Positions 1 to 4,503 of a stretch of DNA of 6,210 bases are shown in pieces. A program made the position numbers and the translations under genes. The stretch lies in contig QLUN01000051.1 of the NCBI GenBank assembly GCA_018725455.1, positions 1 to 6,210 of the forward strand, given 5' to 3'. The DNA comes from Chloroflexota bacterium (GTDB lineage: Bacteria > Chloroflexota > Dehalococcoidia > SZUA-161 > SpSt-899). Below the pieces are notes generated by a model, which saw nothing but the letters and a program-made list of their open reading frames with translations, was not told where the DNA came from and ran no database searches. The number at the start of each line of letters is the position of its first letter. The stretch's first letter is position 1.

Positions 1-218
1 AATATAACTCCACCTTCTGTCCTCAATGTGGTGAGAAGATCATTCACCGAGTTCATTTCAGCGTCCTGCGGAAGAATATAACGGACGGGAGGTGCGATTT
101 CTGCCGGCATCCAATCCCTGGGATATGGGAAGATGGAGACTGGGTCCCTCAGCTCAGATTGCGTCCCCCTGACCCTGTGAGTGAAGCAATCAAGTTTGGT
201 GTCATCAATTCAGGATAG
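1..218 (+). CDS. AmmeMemoRadiSam-type radical SAM protein, C-terminal end only (5' end outside window)
   Basis: Only the last 71 codons are present; the first whole codon is at base 3 and the stop is TAG 216-218. The visible part begins YNSTFCPQCGEKIIHRVHF and reaches CDFCRHPIPGIWE. This matches the C-terminal end of the three complete radical SAM paralogues downstream, especially the HRVHF and PGIWE stretches of copy C. It keeps both cysteine pairs (CPQC and CDFC), a zinc-ribbon-like or auxiliary-cluster-like element common at the end of this family. Unlike the others it does not stop soon after PGIW but continues about 28 residues in a Pro/Asp-rich tail ending VINSG. The radical SAM core and any N-terminal anchor lie outside the window, so family membership rests on this homology alone. 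It is the first visible member of a tandem array of at least four. Confidence 0.8.
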   Translation, partial: YNSTFCPQCGEKIIHRVHFSVLRKNITDGRCDFCRHPIPGIWEDGDWVPQLRLRPPDPVSEAIKFGVINSG

Positions 219-232
219 GAAGTAATTGCAGG

Positions 233-343
233 ATGAATAAGGTGTTGTGAGCGCTAATTATTTTGGTCAGTATTGGTGCAGTGGGATGGATTTTGCATGG
301 GGTATTCCTTGCGGAACCTAATAGCAGAAAAGGAGAAGAAGAA
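233..343 (+). pseudogene. Short hydrophobic reading frame interrupted by TGA; possible decayed signal/anchor segment
   Basis: ATG 233 opens MNKVL and meets TGA at 248-250. The same frame then continues without another stop as ALIILVSIGAVGWILHGVF followed by a polar LAEPNSRKGEEE, and runs straight into the ATG of the next gene at 344. Ignoring the TGA, this is a well-formed N-terminal membrane segment (Lys near the start, about 18 apolar residues, polar tail), much like the anchor of radical SAM copy A. It could be a nonsense-mutated small membrane protein, the relic of an anchor whose catalytic domain was lost, a sequencing error, or chance. TGA acts as an ordinary stop for copies A and C, so a reassigned code is unlikely. 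The rest of 219-343 shows no convincing promoter or terminator. Confidence 0.3.
331..335 (+). promoter_or_regulatory. Ribosome binding site for the SagB-type flavoprotein gene
   Basis: AGGAG lies 8 bases before ATG 344. It decides the start: the same frame is open back to base 251, with a TTG at 263, but starting there would put a second, polar-ended segment in front of the lipoprotein-like signal peptide. Confidence 0.7.
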
Positions 344-1063
344 ATGAACCACCAAGGAAGGATATTGGTCTTAATTCTGTTGCTGATGTTGGCAGGCACT
401 TTGGTGGGGGGTGGTTGCCCACCACCACCACCGCCACTAGTGGAAGAGGTAGCGCAGGATGAGGGCATCATCCGGCTTCCTCCCCCCCGTCATACCGGCG
501 AGATGTCTGTTGAAGAAGCGATCTTCAGGCGCAGGTCGATACGCCGTTTTCCCGATGAGCCACTGACTTTGCAACAGGTATCCCAGCTCCTCTGGGCAGC
601 AGGAGGAAAGACGATCGATGGGGTCACCGGGGCAACGCGTGCCTTCCCCTCCGCCGGTGGACTCTACCCGTTTGAAATATATCTCGTTGCGGGCAATGTC
701 ACTGATTTAGCAGACGGGATCTATCGGTTCGGGTGGCGGGACCATTCTCTTACCCGGATAAAGGAAGGTGATTTTCGCGCGGAATTGATGGTCGCTTCAC
801 TCCGGCAAGGGTTTGTGGCCCAGGCACCGGTGAGCATCGTCTGGGTGGGGGACTTTGCCCGCATCAGAAGAGTTTACGGCCCGCGTGGGGTGGACCGCTA
901 TATCTCAATGGATGTAGGCGGCGCCGGGCAGAATGTTCATCTTCAGGCTGAGGCGTTGGGTCTGGGCACAGTAATAGTCGGCGCTTTCCACGATGACGTG
1001 GTGCGAGATATCCTGGGGACAGAGCTGACACCCCTCTACATAATGCCCGTCGGGAGAAGGTAG
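344..1063 (+). CDS. SagB/ThcOx-type nitroreductase-family flavoprotein, predicted lipoprotein
   Basis: This 239-residue protein belongs to the nitroreductase superfamily, SagB-type branch, whose members are FMN-dependent oxidoreductases; the best-known one oxidises azolines to azoles in peptide natural products. Visible motifs are RRRSIRRF (about 62-69) and PSAGGLYP (102-109), both in the FMN-binding region. MDVGGAGQNVHLQAEALGLG (189-208) with its VGAF continuation is the second conserved block, and PLYIMPVGR (230-238) is the C-terminal block ending these domains. The N terminus is Arg6, an apolar stretch 7-21, then GGGC with Cys25, so a lipoprotein is likely although the -3 residue (Gly) is not ideal for a lipobox. 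Six prolines follow the Cys as a linker. No azole-peptide cyclase or precursor gene is in the window, so the azole role cannot be assumed; its placement one base before a radical SAM gene suggests a shared redox pathway. Fold assignment is confident, substrate unknown. Confidence 0.88.
   Translation: MNHQGRILVLILLLMLAGTLVGGGCPPPPPPLVEEVAQDEGIIRLPPPRHTGEMSVEEAIFRRRSIRRFPDEPLTLQQVSQLLWAAGGKTIDGVTGATRAFPSAGGLYPFEIYLVAGNVTDLADGIYRFGWRDHSLTRIKEGDFRAELMVASLRQGFVAQAPVSIVWVGDFARIRRVYGPRGVDRYISMDVGGAGQNVHLQAEALGLGTVIVGAFHDDVVRDILGTELTPLYIMPVGRR
1052..1060 (+). promoter_or_regulatory. Ribosome binding site for radical SAM copy A
   Basis: GGGAGAAGG lies inside the last codons of the flavoprotein gene, with GGGAG 8 bases before ATG 1065. 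With only one base between the upstream TAG and this ATG, translational coupling is likely. Confidence 0.65.
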
Positions 1064-1064
1064 G

Positions 1065-2213
1065 ATGAAAAAAGCCATCTTGATCCTTATGCTGGGTGTT
1101 ATTACGCTCATTGGACTGGTCTGGCTCCCGGGGTGGTGGCAGGAGCCAATCCCGGACCAGGTCGTCCCCGAGCCTGCCCCAGCAGTCGGCCCCCATATAG
1201 CAAGGTACTGGCAACGACTGGATGATAACAAGGTATGGTGTCAGCTTTGTCCTCATGACTGTGTTATTCCCGAGGGAGAGCGCGGCTTGTGTGGCGTACG
1301 CCAGAACCGCGGCGGCGCCTTGTATTCCCTGGTCTATGGAAAGCCCGTGGCCGTCAGTGTCGGCCCGATTGAAAAGGCGCCGTTTCATCACTTCCATCCC
1401 GGCCACCGACGGCGAACGATCGCTACTGTGGGTTGCAATATGAGGTGTCTTCACTGTCATAACTGGTCCATCTCGCAGCGAGCGGTCGAAGAGGTAAGAT
1501 ACCGTCTTCTCTCTCCGCATGAAATGATAGAAGGGGTGATAAGAGATGGTCTAACCTCGGTCTCTTTTACCTATACTGAACCGACGGTCTTCTTCGAATA
1601 CATGTACGATATTGCCAGGTTGGCGCAGGAGCGCGGTCTGAAGACAACCCTGGTTACCAACGGTTTTATCAACCCCCAGCCGCTGCGCGCGCTCCTGCAG
1701 CACTTAGATGCAGTAAGGGTGGATCTAAAGGCATTTACCGAGGGGTTCTATCGCCGGGTAAGTAGCGCATCGCTAGCGCCGGTTCTGAACACCCTGACGA
1801 TCATCGAAGAAGAAGGGGTGCATCTGGAGATTATCAATCTCATCATTCCTACCCTCAATGATTGTGCGGCGGAGATCAGGGCGATGTGCGAATGGATTTT
1901 GACAAAGCTGGGGCCTGATGTCCCGCTTCACTTCAACCGCTTTTTCCCGGCCTTCAGAATGACTCACCTGCCGCCGACACCGGTGGAGACATTGGAGATG
2001 GCAGCAGCGATCGCCCGTGATGTGGGGCTCAGATTCGTCTATATCGGCAATTTCCCGGGACACAGATACGGTAATACCTTTTGCCCCTCTTGCGGAGAGA
2101 AGTTGATCCATCGCGTTGGCATTTCGGTGCTTGCTAATCATATCGAAGGGGGGAGGTGTAAATTTTGTGGCGAGAATATCCCCGGCGTCTGGGGGCAACA
2201 ATCATACAACTGA
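1065..2213 (+). CDS. Radical SAM copy A, AmmeMemoRadiSam-type, N-terminally membrane-anchored
   Basis: This 382-residue protein resembles the radical SAM enzyme of AmmeMemoRadiSam systems, a pyruvate-formate-lyase-activase-like family without a proven reaction. The N terminus (Lys2, Lys3, apolar 4-22, then WWQEP) predicts an uncleaved anchor with the rest of the protein outside; a Pro-rich linker follows to about 43. An accessory cysteine motif C59-x2-C62-x3-C66-x9-C76 comes next. The radical SAM signature CNMRCLHC (C124, C128, C131) binds the catalytic [4Fe-4S] cluster. FTYTEPTVFFEY (168-179) carries the family's Glu-Pro motif, TNGFINPQPLR (198-208) and VDLKAF (219-224) follow, and FVYIGNFPGHR lies near 324-334. 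The C-terminal pairs C340/C343 and C365/C368 are complete. The start is fixed by a good ribosome site and by the upstream stop one base earlier. Family and cluster motifs are seen; external location is inferred from the anchor. No partner AMMECR1 or Memo gene is visible. Confidence 0.9.
   Translation: MKKAILILMLGVITLIGLVWLPGWWQEPIPDQVVPEPAPAVGPHIARYWQRLDDNKVWCQLCPHDCVIPEGERGLCGVRQNRGGALYSLVYGKPVAVSVGPIEKAPFHHFHPGHRRRTIATVGCNMRCLHCHNWSISQRAVEEVRYRLLSPHEMIEGVIRDGLTSVSFTYTEPTVFFEYMYDIARLAQERGLKTTLVTNGFINPQPLRALLQHLDAVRVDLKAFTEGFYRRVSSASLAPVLNTLTIIEEEGVHLEIINLIIPTLNDCAAEIRAMCEWILTKLGPDVPLHFNRFFPAFRMTHLPPTPVETLEMAAAIARDVGLRFVYIGNFPGHRYGNTFCPSCGEKLIHRVGISVLANHIEGGRCKFCGENIPGVWGQQSYN
2147..2158 (+). 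promoter_or_regulatory. Ribosome binding site inside copy A for radical SAM copy B
   Basis: AAGGGGGGAGGT sits 6 bases before TTG 2165, an ideal Shine-Dalgarno distance. It is made from codons of copy A (Glu-Gly-Gly-Arg-Cys of the C-terminal cysteine pair), so it is also constrained by protein coding and could be partly accidental. It supports TTG 2165 over the only other candidate nearby, CTG 2210, which overlaps the stop of copy A. Confidence 0.55.
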
Positions 2214-3337
2214 AACCTGCGTGGCTAATAATATTCGGGGGACTGCTCCTTGTGGGAATAGGGATCCTGTTGTTGCCACCGGCGAATAACGCTGTTCCTG
2301 TGCCGATAGCGGCCCAAGAGAATAGAGAGATGACACCGGCGCGGTTTTACCAGCAATTGGACGACCATCGCGTCCAGTGCACGCTCTGTTTTCATAATTG
2401 TGTCATCCCTGCCGGTAGGCACGGCATCTGCCGGGTGCGGAAAAATTACCGCGGCCGGCTATATACCCTTGTCTGGGGTCGGCCGGTCGGCCTGCAGATC
2501 GATCCGATCGAAGCTGAGCCGATGTATCATATGATACCGGGGCACCGCAACCTGGGGGTATTTACCGTTTCCTGCAATTTTCGCTGCAAACAGTGTCATA
2601 ATTGGCACATTACCCAACGCGGGCCGGATGAGATAAGAGCACTCCGGTTTACCCCTGAAGAGGTGGTTGCCGAGGCGATAAGGCGGAATGCTCGATCCAT
2701 CTCGCATACGATCAACGAACCAACTGTCTTCTTTGAATTTATGTACGATATAGCAACGATAGCTCGCGCTCAGGGCCTGCTCAATCTCTTCCACACCAAT
2801 GGAGGCATCTCCCCTGAACCGCTGCGGGCCCTTCTCAGACACATGGACGGGGTCGTTGTAGACCTGAAGGCATTCTGCGATGAAACCTATGGTGAGGTAT
2901 TCGGCGGGAGGCTGGAGCCAGTGCTCACAACCTTAAAGATCATCAGAGAAGAAGGGGTATGGCTGGAGATCGTCAATCTGGTTATCCCAACGATCAATGA
3001 CTGCATGGACGAGATCCGGGCGATGAGTGAGTGGATCGTGGAGCACCTGGGGCCGGATGTCCCGCTCCATTTTACCCGCTTTCATCCTAACTTTCGGTTG
3101 ACTCACCTTCCACCGACGCCGGTGAAGACACTGGAGATGGCGCATCGCATCGCCAGAGAGGTGGGAATAAACTTCGTCACCATCGGGAATGTCCCCGGCC
3201 ATCGCTATAACTCTACGTTCTGTCCCTGCACCGGAGAGCGGCTGATCCATCGCACCCATTTTGCGGTGATCTATAATAAAATCGTCGATGGCAGATCGCC
3301 GTTCTCCGGACGCCCGGTGCCTGGTATTTGGGAATAG
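2165..3337 (+). CDS. Radical SAM copy B, AmmeMemoRadiSam-type, membrane-anchored, degenerate C-terminal cysteine element
   Basis: From TTG 2165 this is 390 residues and overlaps copy A by 49 bases. The N terminus has Arg3, Arg7, Arg8 and Lys17, then a long apolar segment 19-38 ending LLLPP, so a positive-inside anchor with the catalytic domain outside is predicted. The accessory cysteines are C72, C75, C79 and C89. The radical SAM signature CNFRCKQC uses C137, C141 and C144. TINEPTVFFEF (182-192) keeps the family Glu-Pro motif, and HTNGGISPEPLR, VVDLKAF and VTIGNVPGHR follow. The C-terminal element is damaged: the first pair reads CPCTG (C353, C355), and GRSPFSG replaces the second CxxC with serines. 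The final ~135 residues are about 93% identical to copy C, against about 50% upstream. The catalytic cluster site is intact, so this looks like a functional, diverged paralogue. The start is the least certain part; CTG 2210 would remove the basic residues before Lys17. Confidence 0.87.
   Translation: MWREYPRRLGATIIQLKPAWLIIFGGLLLVGIGILLLPPANNAVPVPIAAQENREMTPARFYQQLDDHRVQCTLCFHNCVIPAGRHGICRVRKNYRGRLYTLVWGRPVGLQIDPIEAEPMYHMIPGHRNLGVFTVSCNFRCKQCHNWHITQRGPDEIRALRFTPEEVVAEAIRRNARSISHTINEPTVFFEFMYDIATIARAQGLLNLFHTNGGISPEPLRALLRHMDGVVVDLKAFCDETYGEVFGGRLEPVLTTLKIIREEGVWLEIVNLVIPTINDCMDEIRAMSEWIVEHLGPDVPLHFTRFHPNFRLTHLPPTPVKTLEMAHRIAREVGINFVTIGNVPGHRYNSTFCPCTGERLIHRTHFAVIYNKIVDGRSPFSGRPVPGIWE
2931..3337 (+). 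repeat. Direct repeat, first copy (3' third of radical SAM copy B)
   Basis: Aligns without gaps to 4097-4503 at a constant offset of 1166 bases. By hand count, 2941-3337 differs at about 61 of 397 positions (about 85% identity), and 2941-3060 at 7 of 120 (about 94%). Identity drops sharply just upstream of the codons for TLKII. The last near-identical stretch runs up to the stop codons. Confidence 0.8.
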
Positions 3338-3352
3338 CAATTGAACAAAGAT

Positions 3353-3357
3353 GGAGG
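3353..3357 (+). promoter_or_regulatory. Ribosome binding site for radical SAM copy C
   Basis: GGAGG lies 6 bases before GTG 3364 and fixes that start. A TTG at 3328 in the same frame has no comparable site and would place 12 extra residues, including two Arg, before the lipoprotein signal. Confidence 0.75.
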
Positions 3358-3363
3358 TACACT

Positions 3364-4503
3364 GTGGATACGATTAAAAGGAAAGGGGTTCTGCTGATTC
3401 TTGGTTTTCTTCTTATCTCTCTTGCCGGCTGTCAGCTATTATTCCCGCAGGAGGTGCAAGACATACCGCAAGCAGAGGTGGTTCCGGTTAACGGGCTGCG
3501 AGAGGCGATGTTCTGGGTGGAGCAGGCGGGTAACAGAGTCCTCTGTCAGCTTTGTTTCCACCGCTGTGTTATTCCGTCGGGAAGGCGGGGAGCATGTCGA
3601 GTGAGGGAAAACATCGCTGGCCGATTGTATAGTTTAGTTCACTCCCGCCCGTCAGCGGTGATGATCGATCCGATTGAAAAAGAGCCGCAACTGCACCACC
3701 GCCCGGGAACCTTCATCCTCTGCGTCGGGACTGTGGGATGCAATTTTCGCTGTAAACAATGCCATAACTGGACCCTGTCACAAGCAAGCCCCACTGACCT
3801 GAGAGTCTTCGACCTACCCCCGGCGCAACTGGTGAGACTGGCCCTGGAACGAGGGGTCACTGCGATCTCATTTACCTATAATGACCCCATCGTCCTCTTT
3901 GAATATGTCTATGACACCGCGGTCCTGGCGAAGGAGGCAGGAGTTGGCCTCATCTGGCACTCAAATGGCGCCATCGCCGAAGAGCCGCTGCGCAAACTTC
4001 TCCGGTATACTACGGCGGTAACTATTGACCTCAAGGGGTTCTGCGAAGAAGTCTATCGGGAGACCTTCAGTGGGGACCTCTCGTATGTTCTGAGGACACT
4101 GAAGATCATCAGGGAAGAGGGAGTATGGCTGGAGATTGTCAATCTGGTTATCCCGACGATCAATGACTGCATGGACGAGATCCGAGCGATGAGTGAGTGG
4201 ATCGTAGAGCACCTGGGGCCGGATGTCCCGCTCCATTTTTCCCGTTTCCATCCCGCATTCAAGTTAACCCATCTTCCGCCCACACCGGTAAGCACGCTGG
4301 AGGAGGCGCATCGCATCGCCCGCGAGACAGGGATAAACTTCGTCACCATCGGGAATGTCCCTGGACATCGCTATAATTCCACCTTCTGCCCGGACACCGG
4401 CGAGCGACTGATTCACCGCGTCCATTTCACCGTGATTTATAACAAAGTAGTCGATGGCAGATCGCCGTTCTCCGGTCGTCCGGTGCCTGGTATTTGGGAA
4501 TGA
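3364..4503 (+). CDS. Radical SAM copy C, AmmeMemoRadiSam-type, predicted lipoprotein
   Basis: Starting at GTG 3364 the protein is 379 residues. It opens with Lys5, Arg6, Lys7, an apolar core 9-19 and a classical lipobox L20-A21-G22-C23, so lipidation at Cys23 and an extracytoplasmic position are predicted. The accessory cysteines are C61, C64, C68 and C78. The radical SAM signature CNFRCKQC uses C126, C130 and C133, with an extra C120 just before it. The family's Asn-Glu-Pro is Asn-Asp-Pro here (173-175, in FTYNDPIVLFEY). HSNGAI (199-204), IDLKGF (221-226) and VTIGNVPGHR follow. The C-terminal element keeps only C342; the remaining positions read DTG and GRSPFSG. The 3' third is a near-copy of gene B. 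It lies 26 bases after B, and its stop overlaps the next start. Fold and signal are clear; how a radical SAM enzyme would obtain SAM and electrons outside the membrane is unexplained. Confidence 0.88.
   Translation: MDTIKRKGVLLILGFLLISLAGCQLLFPQEVQDIPQAEVVPVNGLREAMFWVEQAGNRVLCQLCFHRCVIPSGRRGACRVRENIAGRLYSLVHSRPSAVMIDPIEKEPQLHHRPGTFILCVGTVGCNFRCKQCHNWTLSQASPTDLRVFDLPPAQLVRLALERGVTAISFTYNDPIVLFEYVYDTAVLAKEAGVGLIWHSNGAIAEEPLRKLLRYTTAVTIDLKGFCEEVYRETFSGDLSYVLRTLKIIREEGVWLEIVNLVIPTINDCMDEIRAMSEWIVEHLGPDVPLHFSRFHPAFKLTHLPPTPVSTLEEAHRIARETGINFVTIGNVPGHRYNSTFCPDTGERLIHRVHFTVIYNKVVDGRSPFSGRPVPGIWE
4097..4503 (+). repeat. Direct repeat, second copy (3' third of radical SAM copy C)
   Basis: Partner of 2931-3337. 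The alignment is gapless and continues to the last sense codon (both proteins end RPVPGIWE), after which the stops differ (TAG in B, TGA in C) and the sequences diverge. Only 10 of about 135 encoded residues differ. Confidence 0.8.
4500..4503 (+). promoter_or_regulatory. ATGA stop-start overlap coupling copy C to the membrane synthase-like gene
   Basis: The TGA of copy C (4501-4503) shares bases with ATG 4500-4502. Only a weak GGGA precedes the ATG, so reinitiation by ribosomes finishing copy C is the likely mode of translation. Confidence 0.7.

Noticed and set aside
248..250. TGA read as selenocysteine or as a reassigned sense codon
   Set aside because: TGA ends copies A and C at positions expected from family length, and no selenocysteine insertion hairpin was evident after 250.
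226..260. Possible promoter (TTGCAG ... TAATTA) ahead of the flavoprotein gene
   Set aside because: Spacing between the two boxes is about 23 bases, far from the usual 16-18, and no better pair was found in the gap.
403..424. GGTGG/CCACC hairpin and CCA repeat run near the flavoprotein signal peptide
   Set aside because: It is explained by the Gly-Gly-Gly-Cys and poly-proline codons; the stem is only five pairs and has no U tract, so it is not a terminator or riboswitch.
482..488. Run of seven C as a possible phase-variation tract
   Set aside because: It is short, lies within the Pro-Pro-Pro codons of an intact frame, and there is no sign of slippage.
864..1520. Long minus-strand open frame (218 codons) across the flavoprotein/copy A junction, and several others on the minus strand inside the radical SAM genes
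   Set aside because: They lie opposite genes with clear family motifs, have no recognisable domains, odd compositions and no supporting ribosome sites; they are by-products of plus-strand coding.
3328..3363. Upstream TTG start for copy C
   Set aside because: GTG 3364 has a GGAGG at ideal distance and produces a standard lipoprotein signal; the TTG would overlap the end of copy B and add a polar leader that spoils the signal.
2931..4503. Repeat interpreted as a mobile element or CRISPR-like repeat
   Set aside because: It is the homologous coding part of two paralogues, with no terminal inverted repeats, transposase or regular spacer pattern.
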